DNA of 64,000 nt, taken from contig NC_089792.1 in NCBI RefSeq assembly GCF_040412425.1, forward strand, positions 18,175,590 to 18,239,589. Direction: 5' to 3'. Origin of the DNA: Macrobrachium rosenbergii (lineage: Eukaryota; Arthropoda; Malacostraca; Decapoda; Palaemonidae). How positions within the stretch are numbered: the stretch's first letter is position 1; each line of letters opens with the position of its first letter. The translations under genes were made by a program, and so were the position numbers. This document shows positions 25,426 to 36,539 of this stretch, piece after piece. The notes below the pieces were generated by a model that was not told the DNA's origin, searched no databases, and saw nothing but the letters and a program-made list of their open reading frames with translations.

Positions 25426-25942
25426 GGTAATTCTAAGCCGGCTGTCCGCGGTGAGCTAGACTATGGCAATTGACGTTTTCCTATGTTATTTTACTTCCTT
25501 TAGAGGAATTTAAAGTAATATTTTGTCGGCCGGCTGTAACTAAGCTGTCATTGACCTTTGAAGACTACACGACTTGTATTACCTAACGTGGGGTAGGTCT
25601 AAGCCGGCATTCCGCGGCAAGCCCCACCTCCATAGCTAATCTACGGCAAAATTGTAACCAGTAAACCCCTAAAAATACCAACCTAACGTTGCCTAGAGGT
25701 GTTTACTGGTTACAATTTTGCCATATTAGTTATGGAGGGGAGGTGGGGGCTTGTTGTTATGAATGCCGGCTTAGACCCACCCCCGTTAGGTACTTAAGTC
25801 GTGTAGTCTTCAAAGGTCAATTACAAATTTACAGCCGGCCGACAAAATATGACTTTAAATTCTTGTAAAGCAAGTAAAATAACATAGAAAAACGCCAGTT
25901 GCCACAGTCTAGCTCACCGCGGACAGCCGGCTTAGAATTACC
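25426..25942. mobile_element. 517 bp near-perfect palindromic (foldback) element with 8-bp TSD
   Basis: The element begins GGTAATTCTAAGCCGGCTG and ends with the exact reverse complement. Its two arms (about 25426-25668 and 25697-25942) are inverted copies of roughly 90 percent identity by eye, with a loop of only about 30 bp. It is flanked by TAAGTTAG at 25418-25425 and 25943-25950. Copy A of the surrounding repeat has this sequence once and no insert. The 8-bp duplication fits hAT- or P-type integration, but the terminus is not the usual hAT CAGGG, so the superfamily is unassigned. It has no coding capacity. Confidence 0.85.
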
Positions 25943-25950
25943 TAAGTTAG

Positions 25951-26005
25951 AAGGAAATTGCGGCCACGGAGCTACTACCTAGTTCTACCTAATTTTATGC
26001 TCCAT
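25951..26005. repeat. Copy B of the interspersed repeat, right half
   Basis: Continues copy A from AAGGAAATTGC through the CCACGGAGCTACTACC block. Confidence 0.75.
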
Positions 26006-29000
26006 TTGTGTTACAAATCATCGCTGTACTAGCTAGGATTATTTCTCATTGCGGGCTGGAATTGGTGGTTGGAACTTTGCAATAAGGTAGCTAATGGAGG
26101 TAGGAGGTAGGCAGGCTAGTGGGAGAAACCTCTCCCCCCACATCTGGAAGGAGTAGGTACTTTGTCTTTAGTTTGCCAATGCATTCTCCCAACTCTCTTT
26201 GGAATCTACTGTATATTGTTTATTTATACTACATTTGTGTTTTTTTCGTAATGGTGGCAAAGAACACTTTCTTTCTGGCCTCGTGAAGCTGTCAAAAGGG
26301 CTAATGTACTGAGTGGGTGATTGCACACAAAGTTGGTGCTGGCCCAACCCTTGGATTTTGGAGGAATATTTTGGTTTTCCAGGTAATATGGGCAGGTGTC
26401 AAGAGACCACCAAATTATTTTTACCTCATTCTACTGAAGGGATGTTGGCCCACAAATTCTTGGACTCCTTTTTCCTTGTCGCCTGTGGTGGTTGCTCACA
26501 GGTTGTGTATTCATCTAAGCTCCTCTCAGACCAAAGGTACTCAAAAGGCATAAGGCCAGAGGTTGAATGATTGATTGACTGGTTCTATCTAATCTTTCTA
26601 CTTCTTCCTCTGCAAGGCAGTAATCAGGCTGAGTATATGCTGGATCAAACTTTGATGCAGGTGAGCTATAGAGTTGAACATTCTAATGTAGAGCTTTGCC
26701 TCATAAAGTGCAGATCTCTACATTCTTCTTTGTAACGGGGAGATGGGTGGTAGAGCTGTCTTCTGAACTTACTAGTTTATATTTTACCAGATTTTAGCTG
26801 CCTTTTGATTTGTGTTACCCAATCTGTTGGGCAGATATATCTTACTCTGTCTCTGGACCCTGTTGATCTCACATCCCTGTTCAAGACTGTAAAAGAGATC
26901 ACAGACGTGTAAGAGGTTCCTTACTAACTACTGTGACTGGGAACTTGGCATTTCCAGGTGGTGATTTGACTTGCCATTTAAGAGACCACTATGTTACCTA
27001 AGAATTCAGTTTCATACATAAAAGACAGTGGCTTGCATTGCTATAGGAACACCTAACAAATTTTCAAAGTAATTTATATTTTTCATTGGTATACAAACCA
27101 GAGTCTTCCTGGATGCTGAAGGAAAAGTGCTTGCCTCCAGCAAGTGAGTAGGGGGCTTTGTTACCAAGTTTCAGTGGCTGATTCCATTTCGTGCTCAGGA
27201 ATACTCTTTACATAAAAGGCAATGGTTTGTATGCCTAGGAAAAATAGAAATTACTTTACAAGAACTTGGGAAATGTGTGATTTTTTGCCGTAATAGCTTA
27301 CTCTAACTCAAAAACGTGGGTAATGTTATGATGCTATAACTCCTCACTTGCAGTGAATATAATATAAGAAATGTCATTTTGGCATATTTTACCATAGGCA
27401 ATGTAGACTAGGGGTAAGTGATTGTCATGTCTTTACCGATAAAAATAGGAAAGTTTGCGTCATTTTTTAACATTGTTATTGTTTTGAAGGTGCTCCATTT
27501 TGAAGTTGTTGATAATAGGCACATGTAATGCATGCACTAATCACAAGTGCATATGGTATGTTTTAATTTTTTTGTTTTTGTACAATTATCAGCTGATTAC
27601 AACTTCAAAAATCCTTACACTGAAGTACTCCCGGTTTTCTGACTCCCAGTTTTTAGTACCAGATATACTTAGTTGAACAAAGGCTGTCTTATGTGTAAGA
27701 ATGGCTGAAAGTACATTAACTTTTATTATTATGCAAAATCAAGACTTAAGCTCTTTATTCACCTAGGAAGTATCATAGTGTCTTCTCCTTATAAATGCCT
27801 TGCCTCCACTGATGAATTTTTCATTTAACTGAATTGAATTATCAGAACTGAGACAAGAAATACCTCCCAACTTTAAAGTAAGGCATATGCTGGCCATAAT
27901 GCTAAAGGGGAGAGTCATCCACTCCAGTCACTTTCCAATCCCACTATAAGAAAAAATACCTTGAGGAGCCCCCCTTTATCAGTGCAAGGTTGGTTGAGAG
28001 GGATCTTCTATTTCACTTCTATGATTTATGGTGCCATAGGTTAGATAAGGCTAGGATGCATCTATATTTTACTCTCATTACTCTAGGTCTGGTAGGAACC
28101 TGTTGCCATAGGTTATTGAGAGTAAGGTTATTATGCAGCATTGTAACCTAATTGGTTTTGTGACATCTTTGTTTTTATACTGTACTGTAATGTGTTTTGT
28201 GATTTATACTACTAAAGACATATATTTTTTCTGACTGCTTATTTTGTAGTTTATACAATTAGACCACTCCTGTTGGTTCAATTCACCAATTTTTATTCCT
28301 CCTAAATATCCTGACCCACTGGGGTATTTCCATAATTACTATGTATGGGAATGGCAAAACACTGACACTAGTGTTTTTACACTGTACCACAAGATAAGGA
28401 GTATGAAAATTACAGTATATGGTTCATGTATTTGGTGAGGAATTAAAGTATCATAGTACAGTATTACCAGATGATCATAATGGCAGTTTCACTTGGATAA
28501 AATATTCTTTATACCCTTTCTACAGTATGTATGAAATTTAACTTTTCTGAACTAATTTGAATATTTACAAACTGGCTGATGACATCTGTACGCAGAGAGT
28601 TCCAGGTCTTGTTTACATATGAGTCATATTGTACATAAAGGAAGAGCATATATCTTTGTATTTTCCATACCATAAAGATTTGATGTTTCAATGGAATCTC
28701 TTTTCTTTTTCCAAGTGTCATGAGACCCGGCATCCCATGTCTGACTTCATGATCAAGCTCTTTCAATGTAGCCCTACTACCCTCAGGTGCAACTTTGCTA
28801 TCATATCTTCTTTAAATACTGCACTGTATACTGTATTCCTGTAGGTCTGTTTTACAAAGTAGTTTCATATGGATGCCACTTGGTAACTAGGGAGTACCTG
28901 ATGACGAGACTTTATTTAAGGGGAGCGTTTGACGAAAAAATAGAAGAATCCAAATTTTTCCTGATACTTCACATACGGACTCTTACACCTCTTGACTATA

Positions 29001-29100
29001 TTCTTAGAAAATTTTATTAAAAAATTTGCAATAGTTTTGGAGTTATAATCCAAAACCGTAACCCTATTATCACTGAGAAAATTACATTTTTCGGATAATG
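26006..29100. other. Mostly unassigned, with retroelement-end fragments
   Basis: At 27190-27260 the sequence around CATAAAAGGCAATGGTTTGTA is the inverted counterpart of the sequence at about 36560, which precedes a DIRS-type remnant, so it is probably a solo terminal fragment. No other gene or domain is recognised. The open frames at 26313-26570 and 28509-28844 have no family resemblance. Confidence 0.35.
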
Positions 29101-29322
29101 TAATGACAACTTCAGTATATCGCAAGTGCGTAGAGGCTCTGTTGGGTGAAGGAGTGTACCCACTTTGGCGATCAGTGGCAGCTCAGCTCTTGACGAAGCA
29201 AGACATTGCACTGCCCAACCTCGCCCGTGTTTTGACACGCTTTTCATTCAGCGCACTTATATTACTTTGCAAGTCAATTTTTTGTATTTCTCTTGGCTTT
29301 GCAATACTTCTTTGTTCAGAAG

Positions 29323-29459
29323 AAACCATGCCGAGACCAAGAAAATTTAAACAACATCTACGTTCCATAAGAGAAAGGAGGAAACAACATCATGAAGAGG
29401 GAGGCATCCAAGAGAGAGGAAAGAGGGGGGACCAGGAGCCTAAATATATAAAAATTTAA
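29323..29459 (+). other. Small basic open frame, unknown
   Basis: From an internal ATG at about 29328 the frame reads a basic, charged peptide starting M-P-R-P-R-K-F-K and rich in Arg, Lys, His and Glu, ending at 29459. It is the end of a 118-residue frame open from 29103. I do not recognise a family. It could be the start of a transposon ORF or a chance frame. Confidence 0.25.
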
Positions 29460-30981
29460 TTCAATGTACATAAAATAATAATCACAGATAACACCAGTAT
29501 GATATAACACATCAAATTTGTCATAAAAACCTCAAAGAGTGAGACAACAAGCAAATAAATGGACAGACAAGCAAAAAGTGTCATCATAAAACTTTGGAGG
29601 TTGATATCTCAAAACTAAAGTTATTGACCTTCAAATGGAAACTCAGAAGTAACGAATTCACCTATCTCAATGAAACAAAAAGCAAATGAAAGCTAAATAA
29701 ATTGTCTACAAAACTATAGAGAGTTTTTTATTTTGTCCAAAAATATTTTTGGGATTTATTTTTCCACGAAATTGATCCAAGATTTTTAAAAAATCGAAAA
29801 ATATTTATAAAAAAAAAAATATTGAAAAAATGCTCTATTACTTTATTCTAATCTATAATACCTATCTACATGTAAATTTCAGCTCTTAGGTTGCAGTAGT
29901 TATGGCAGAGTTTTTTTAAAAGAATTTTGGGGTGGGGTACCAGCGAATCAGAAGGAAAATATGAATACTGACCACTGTAAACTAACCAATGCCTAAAATT
30001 TCAAAGTGATTCATGCTAAAAAACCATGATTCATACAAAAAAACCAGCGTTATTAATAAAAAACGATTTTTTCAAACACTCCCCTGAAGCAGAAACGTCG
30101 GATTTTTCAAACACTCCCCTGAAGAAAACGTCGGAGGTTCTTGTTTCATTTACTACCCACAATTGCCAGTCTCCTAGTCATGTAGGCTATATGAGCAGGG
30201 GAAGTCTGATTCCTGTAACCATCTATCCAGCCTGGCAAATGTCATGAAAAACTGACTTTGCTGTGTGTCACAGTTTGGTATGTGTGTAAGAACCCAACTC
30301 TAAGGTCTTGAAAATTGTCTTGGAAATTTCAGGAGATCCCTGTTTCTCCTGTCTGTGTCTAGGAGGTCCAACTCAGTAGGTAACAGTTTTTGGCACAATT
30401 ATACCCATAATAATATTAATGCTCCAATATCCCATGGTTTAGGAAGAGTGGAGAAATCACATGCTCAAACTGTGACACCTGGCTTTCTGTCTCACTTTAG
30501 ATTTACCAGGTTATACACAACTGAAAAGCTGGCAACTGTGGCTGGTAAATAGAATGAGAACCTCCCATGTTCCATAAGACATTATCTTCTACCTAAGTAG
30601 TGAATCTCCTAATAAAAGATAAAAGGTTGTATAATTTGTTGGAATAGGTACAGTATAAACCTTTAAAAGTAAAATGCGGGTGTACCAGATGCACAGACTT
30701 GACTATATTATTAAACTGCAATCCTACCTCACACCAACTACTGGCTGCATATGAAAGTACAGGCATGCAGCTAAGTGAGTAGGTAAGTACTCCTCCACTT
30801 ATCCAATGCCTTCCACTTGGAACTGCCTTGTCAACAAGCTAGTTAACAAAAAAGCTTTGTGCTAAATAATAATCCTATATAAAAGACTTAGGTTTTTATA
30901 CAGCTTTTAGGAGAAATGCAATTTAATTTTAAAAATTGCTATTCCATGATGCAATGTGTGAAATATTTTTTTTTATTTCAG
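29460..30981. other. Presumed upstream region or intron of the zinc-finger gene
   Basis: No exon was identified. A short duplication with the core TTTTTCAAACACTCCCCTGAAG occurs at about 30067 and 30103. An upstream 5' UTR exon is expected because the exon at 30982 begins right after a splice acceptor. I could not place it or a promoter. Confidence 0.35.
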
Positions 30982-31815
30982 ATCATGAATAAAGGCAGTA
31001 ATAACAGTATTATAATCAATGAGGTTAGCCAGACAATAAAACGAGAGCCTTCTGCCTGCAAAATTACTAGCCAAACACCAGTTTGTGAGTCTGGCAGACC
31101 ATCAGTATCAGAATCTAGTCAAGATGCAGTTGTTGGAGTATCAAGTTATCAGGGTTCAAGACCAACTAATTCAACTGTTACAAATACCTACCACCATGTT
31201 GGTGATAAATGCATTCAAGTTTCATCTACTACAGTGGATTCTTCTTATCCTCAAGTTGGCAGTATTGATAGCAGAACTATGACAGTTAACTCAAGTTACC
31301 ATAACAATGTTGCTGGTAATGGAAGACCTGTCACTTCAGCTGTAGAATATCATCACTCTGCAAGTACCAATGGTAGGGCAGCTGTTTCTGTCAATTCTGT
31401 CTATCATAATTCTAGTGGAGGAAGTACCACCAACAACAACAACAACATTGCAACATCATATCAGCATAATAATACTGCTGGGTCGAGTGGAGGAGGAAGT
31501 GCTGCGACAAATGTAGTTACTTCGACAAATGTAATACTTCAGGAACAACAAATTTGCCATCTAACTACCAGGAAAGTGGTGGAGGAAGTGGAATTTCATC
31601 TAGTTATCATCTCCATCATGGTAGTGGAGTTGTCCCTAGTAATGGTGGTACCATGGGACAGGTTAATGCTCCACCTGGATACTATTATACCCCAATACTT
31701 AACTCACAACAGACTTTGCTGAGACCAATCATGGCAGCCCAACCTCCACTCTATTCGCCACTTCTTACACCACAGCAGCACACCTATCCAATGCCACATG
31801 CTTCTCCTTCAGCAG
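30982..31815 (+). CDS. Zinc-finger gene exon 1 (coding), low-complexity N-terminus
   Basis: The acceptor is a long T-tract ending TTTCAG at 30981. ATG at 30985 is the likely start, since nothing upstream looks coding. The donor is CAG|GTATAT after 31815. The product is Ser/Thr/Asn/Gly/His-rich, with repeated short units of the type S-S-Y-H-N or Y-H-H, a five-Asn run, and a Pro/Tyr/Gln-rich end. Two frames are needed: the first from 30985 to about 31537, then one base offset to 31815. The second frame has a stop near 31467, so it does not cover the whole exon. The exon ends in phase 1, matching the next exon. This may be a one-base assembly deletion or a real lesion. Confidence 0.75.
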
Positions 31816-31930
31816 GTATATTACATATTTTTTTTTACTACCAGTACTAATTATGCCTCTTTGCCATTTAAATGATCTTTGTTATATTTTGCTTATGCTA
31901 ATACTGTAGTAGTGTGTGTTTAATCCATTT

Positions 31931-32130
31931 TTTCATATAAGTAACTTACCAAGTAATTACATAGCCATAGTTTCTAATTATCGTGGCAGCTTAAATTTTG
32001 AAATTTTGAAATTTGCGGTACTGCTTCTACTGTTTTTGTGTAGGCAACTAGCCCATCCCACTTTCGGGGAAGAATAGTTGCAACACAGCTGAAGAGCTCA
32101 ATTCGTTTCTGCAGGTCAGCGACTGAACTT
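31931..32130. repeat. DIRS left inverted terminal repeat
   Basis: Starting TTTCATATAAGTAACTTACC, this matches the reverse complement of 36298-36488 over about 190 bp, with shared blocks CAAGTAATTACATAGC and GAAGAGCTCAATTCGTTT. Related ends are at 6905 and 53219. Confidence 0.85.
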
Positions 32131-32339
32131 CAGTTGTTTGAGCAACTTGATTTTGTATTTTCACCAGATGGTTGTGTTCGATTGTCGCTGTTTTGGTGAA
32201 GCATTCCTTTTGTTGGTAGCCTTCATGCTAATTTAGTTAGTTTAGGCAATTTTGATTTAGATATTTCGCTGATTAAGACTTTTTGGACAGTGTCTGACTA
32301 ATAGTTCTACTAGTATCTGGTTTTGCAGGAATGGCTGTA

Positions 32340-33482
32340 ACACCAGACTGACGAAAGCCTCGTATGACACACAATTTGTAGTAATTGCAGAGGACAAATT
32401 TGCTCAATTAATCTGACTTGTGATGAGTGTAGAGACTGGGATCAGGGGAAATGGAAGATTTTAAAGGCACACCTAGACAAACTAGAAAGAGACAGAAAGA
32501 GGAAGGTGGCTGCTAGAGCCAAAGCTAGGAATTCAGCTAGCCAGTTTTCTTCACCTAAATTGGGTATTACCAATTTATCTGTTTTGCCTTCACCTGTGAC
32601 TGTTCTTTCCCCCATTACCAGCCCTACTTCTATTCTGCCTACTCGATTACCTAGCTCTCATGCTTCCGACCCCAATGCCATCACCAGCCTCGAAGCCAGA
32701 GTAGACCAGAAATTTGGTCTTGTTGTGATTACCATGGCCCAGTTAGGGGCTTCCGTTAAGGTCCTTGTGGACAAGATGAGTGCAAGTGATATCGGTGCAA
32801 GTGCAGTGTCAGTGGAAGAGGTGACTACTCATCCCACTGATGCTCCTAGACAAACTTCCCTGTCAGACTCCCCTAAATCTGGGAGGAGGCATACTGGAAG
32901 TCCAAGGGAGGTCGGTGGGGTTTGCCCACGGGTAGTTGCCCCCTTGGTCGAGCCTGTTGTCTGTATGTCCCAGGCCACTTGAAAGGTGTCCGTAAGAAAG
33001 TGTATGTGTTGTCCTCGAGTGATTCGCACTCTAGTGCGGACAAGAGGCGTGGTTGGCGCTTTTCCAGTGATTTTTGGCCATTGAAAAGGCTCGTCTCAGC
33101 TACTGATCGCGCTTCTCCAATCCCCTGGAAGTGGCCCAGGGAGCAGGAACGTAGTCCTCAGCCTGCTTGTAGCTTCTGGGACAGTCCCAGACATTTGTCT
33201 CCTGAGCCTTTGGTTGTGGAGCACAGCGTTTGGTGCCAAAGTGCTCTTCCACATCTCAGAAGAAATTGTCTTCTGTTTGTCCTGAAGTGGGAGCAATTGT
33301 CTTCTGTTTGTCCTGAAGTGGGAGCCACAGTAGTATCTGAGTGTCCAGTGGTGTCTGAGCACCCATTAGTGTACGAGCACCCAATAGTGTCTCGAGTGCC
33401 TGGCATCCAATCGTCCACCTGTGTCTGCGCGTTATCCTGTCCATCTGGCGCCAGCTGCCAAGCATCTGGTGCCACACTCTGA
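32340..33482 (+). pseudogene. DIRS gag-like ORF1
   Basis: Around 32330-32460 two offset frames give F-C-R-N-G-C-N-T-R and then C-S-N-C-R-G-Q-I-C-S-I-N-L-T-C-D-E-C followed by W. This is the same Cys module as in the copy at 10530-8449. A basic helix (K-L-E-R-D-R-K-R-K) follows. Long frames 32506-32982 and 32922-33482 are offset by a frameshift. The Ser/Pro/Val-rich tail has a 36 bp local duplication near 33262-33332. Confidence 0.75.
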
Positions 33483-33589
33483 CGCCAGACTCCACCTCTT
33501 CCATTTGTCTTGGCGGTTTCGTCTGCCCCTATGGTTCCTGATCCTTCGTTGACAGTATTTTGGGACAATGGCAGAAGCCTACTGCAGTC

Positions 33590-33890
33590 CTGACTCAAGT
33601 GATTCTCCATTTAGGGATGATGATTGACTCTTTGAGCTTTCTAGCTTTTCCGTCCGCCAAGAGAGTCGAGTCATGCCTTCTGACAGTTTGAAACTTCCTT
33701 TCTCTCCTGTCCTGTTTGGCCAATGAATGGATGAGTTTTCTGGGCAATCTGTCATCCATTGAAAAATTCGTACCTTTATGAAGACTCCACAGGAGAGTAC
33801 TACAGTTATTCTTAAAGGCTGGTTGGAACAGGAAGACTCTTCCAGACTCTTTAATTTTTCCCATCATGCCAGAAATCAGGAAGACCTTCA
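33590..33890 (+). pseudogene. DIRS reverse transcriptase C-terminal piece
   Basis: The plus strand reads V-I-L-H-L-G-M-M-I-D-S and then F-P-S-A-K-R, followed by M-S-F-L-G-N-L-S-S-I-E-K-F-V-P. This is the region after the catalytic core in DIRS and related reverse transcriptases. The upstream palm, including the YxDD box, is absent, and the segment starts about 110 bp after the gag frame ends. Confidence 0.7.
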
Positions 33891-33972
33891 GTGATGGCTG
33901 TCAGAAGGAAGACTTTTAGTAGGGAAATCTCTTCTTCCTTCAAGCCCCAGCCTAGCCTTATATGCAGACGCA

Positions 33973-34383
33973 TTGGATTTGGGTTGGGGAGCTCTTCTGG
34001 AGGACATGGAGGTTTCTGGGATGTGGTCCACGGAGGAGAGGAAACTTCATATCAGTGTAAGGGAACTGAAGGCGATTCATTTGGGCCTCCAGTTGTTTGC
34101 AGCAGCGACCTTCGACAAGACAGTAGTGGTCCATTTGAACAACACGACCGCTCTGTCCTACATCAGGAATCAAGGAGGTACTCACTCCTCCCTCAACGAA
34201 GTGGCAAAGGATCTCCTCCTTTGGGTGCAGGAAAATTGCACCAAGATCGTTACGCGATTCACCCAGGGCAAGCTGAATGTCCTAGCAGATGAACTAAGTC
34301 ACTGCAGACAGGTTCTACTTACAGAGTGGATGCTGAATCCGCAGGTGTGCACTGACCTATGGAAACGGTGGGGAAAGCACTAG
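33973..34383 (+). pseudogene. DIRS RNase H domain
   Basis: The frame shows D-L-G-W-G-A (first Asp), S-V-R-E-L-K-A (Glu), H-L-N-N-T-T-A-L-S-Y-I-R-N-Q-G-G and later L-N-V-L-A-D-E-L-S (last Asp). The third position, normally D-N-T, is N-N-T here, so a catalytic Asp is replaced by Asn. In a live element the enzyme removes RNA from the RNA-DNA hybrid. A stop at 34381 ends the frame. Confidence 0.8.
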
Positions 34384-34679
34384 ATAGACCTGTTTGCAAC
34401 GTCAAGAAACCATCGCCTCCCATTGTATTGTTCTCCAGCCCTGGACCCTGTGGCATGGGCAATGAATGCCAGCTCCAAAACAGGTCAAATCTAAATGTGT
34501 ATGCCTTTCTGCCATTCAGCATGGTCAGGGAAGTTTTAAACAAGTTTTTAACCCAAAGCACTACTTCGATGTCCCTAGTAGCTCCGTTCTGGCTGCTAAA
34601 GGAATGGTTCCTGGACGTTCTCAGGCTGTTAGTGGACATCCCAAGACTTTTACCATAGAGACCAAGTCTTCTCAAACAG

Positions 34680-35710
34680 CCGCACTTCCATTGATTCCAC
34701 CAAGGCTTATCTGCTCTCGCTCTGATAAGATTCAGACTGTTTGGAAACTTGTCAGAGCAAAGGGCTTTTCAAGACCAGCTGCAGAGGCGATTGGAAAATT
34801 GTAGACGTCAGTCTTCTTTTAAGGCCTACTAGGCAAAGTGGGCAGTCTTCCGCAGCTGGTGTCGAAGACATAACGTCTTTACTTCAGAAACCTCTGTAAC
34901 GCAGATTGCAGATTTTCTTGAAAACTAGAAGTTTAGCTGCATCTACCATTAGAGGATACAGAGCCATGTTAGGATCTGTGTTTAGACACAGAGGCTTAGA
35001 TGTGTCGGCCAGTTAAGATAATTAGTGACTTAATTACTGTAAATCCTTTGACATGTCTAAGCAAGAGAGAACAGTTTCGGTTTCCTAGAACCTGGGCGTC
35101 ATTCTTAAATGGCTCTTGGGCCCTCCATTTGATCCCCTTCACTCAGGCTCTTTTCAGGATTTAACAAGGAAAACCCTTTTTCTTGTTTCTTTGGCTACGG
35201 CCAAGAGAATTAGCGAGCTACAGGCAATAGATGAGAGAGTCTGTTTCTCTCAGGGAGATATGGTTTGCTCCTTTACACTCAGGTTCTTGGTCAAGAATGA
35301 GGCACCTTCTAAACCCTGGCCCAGTTCATTCACCATCAAGAATTTGACGGATATCCTTGGCCCAGAAGACAAATAAAGAGCTTTTTGCCCTGTAAGGGCC
35401 TTGAGATATTACCTTGATAGTATGGAGAGGATCACAGGCCTCTCAAGCAACCTCTGTTGCTCGGTTAAAAATTCTTCCCGACCAATGTCCAAGAATGGCG
35501 CTGGCATTCTTTTTAAAGAGGTGTAATCTCAGAGTCACACTCTGGAATTTGGGAGGATTCTTTACCTGCTTTTAAAGTCAAAGCCCATGAAATTAAAGCC
35601 ACTGCTACCTTATTGGCTTTTAAATGTAACTTGTTGCTGTCCGTGATCCTTCAGTCCACCTATTGGAAGTGTAGATTAGTGTTTGCTACTCATTATTTGC
35701 GTGAGTGGAG
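34680..35710 (+). pseudogene. DIRS tyrosine recombinase
   Basis: An N-terminal part (about 34690-34804) is followed by stops. The catalytic region reads S-L-A-T-A-K-R-I-S-E-L-Q-A (Arg box, about 35190), then F-C-P-V-R-A-L-R-Y-Y-L-D after a stop, then in another frame A-H-E-I-K-A-T-A-T and T-Y-W-K-C-R-L-V-F-A-T-H-Y-L-R. The second Arg of the H-x2-R box is Lys here, whereas the copy at 7772-7963 keeps Arg. The gene is dead through stops, frameshifts and this change. Confidence 0.8.
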
Positions 35711-36189
35711 ATTGTGTACGTAAAATTATAGTACCCTAGGTCCATTGTTAGTGGCTGGCATGGTGTTGGGGGATGAGGCATAGGGGTATTCCGTCTATTC
35801 TCTGTCTCATTGCCTTGATACAGGTTGTCGAGTCTTGGGGTGCCTGGGGGTACTGTGTACCTAGAGTACCCTCCAGTTTGTTTTTAATGGATAGGTAGTG
35901 TTGTTTGGTTTGTTTGTTTTATGGTACTATGCCCAGGGCAATGGCACTTGTTGATGCTTTGTTAGCCTTCGGAGTACTCCTTCACTGCAAAGCTCCCACT
36001 GAAGTAGAAGCACTCAATGGCTATGCCGCCATGCCACTACAGGTTGAGATTAGCTCCAACTAGAGGCAGTATCTTTCTGCTGTAGCTCTCTTACCAATGC
36101 TAGCTACCTTTCTATTTCAGATTATTACCATTACTGAGTGTTTTTGAGTAGAATACTGTATGTCCATGTATCCCCCCACCTGTCAATGT

Positions 36190-36290
36190 GGGATTCAGCT
36201 ATGTAATTACTTGGTAAGGTATATTTTCATAATAAATTTGTTTCATATATACTTACCAAGTAATTACAGAACCCGAGCCCTCCCTCCTCC
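36190..36290. repeat. Back-to-back terminal sequences, DIRS internal complementary region
   Basis: TATGTAATTACTTGGTAAG at 36200 is followed within about 30 bp by its inverted counterpart CTTACCAAGTAATTACA near 36252. DIRS elements carry a segment next to the right terminal repeat that is complementary to both element ends. This fits that role. Confidence 0.6.
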
Positions 36291-36297
36291 CCTCTCA

Positions 36298-36488
36298 TGG
36301 ACATAGGGCACAAACGAATTGAGCTCTTCAGCAGTGTTGTATCTATTCTTCCCAGAAAGTGGTGGGACTAGTTACCTACACGAAAACAGTAGCAGTGCTA
36401 CCACAAATTTAAAAATTTAAAAATTTAAGCTGCTGTGATAATTAGGAACTACTATAGCTATGTAATTACTTGGTAGGTATATATGAAA
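36298..36488. repeat. DIRS right inverted terminal repeat
   Basis: Near reverse complement of 31931-32130, ending GGTAGGTATATATGAAA. Confidence 0.85.
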
Positions 36489-36539
36489 CTTAATTTTGTG
36501 AAAACAATTTTTTATTCAAGAGCTGTTTAGTTGTTTTAA

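Larger units (their letters stand above)
31931..36488 (+). mobile_element. DIRS1-like retrotransposon in the first coding intron
   Basis: The element is bounded by inverted rather than direct terminal repeats. It contains, in order, a gag-like ORF (32340-33482), the end of reverse transcriptase (33590-33890), RNase H (33973-34383) and a tyrosine recombinase (34680-35710). This order is characteristic of DIRS elements, which integrate with a tyrosine recombinase instead of a DDE integrase. The catalytic core of the reverse transcriptase is missing between gag and 33590, and many frames are broken, so the copy is inactive. It lies in the intron 31816-41090 in the same orientation as the host gene. 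Confidence 0.85.

Noticed and set aside
31500..31540. A tiny intron to explain the frame change in exon 1
   Set aside because: The possible GT...AG interval is only about 30 bp, too short for a normal metazoan intron. A one-base indel is simpler.
33096..33610. Minus-strand frames over the DIRS gag region at 33096-33610
   Set aside because: They run antisense to the gag frame and read repetitive Thr/Gln peptides from the local duplication.
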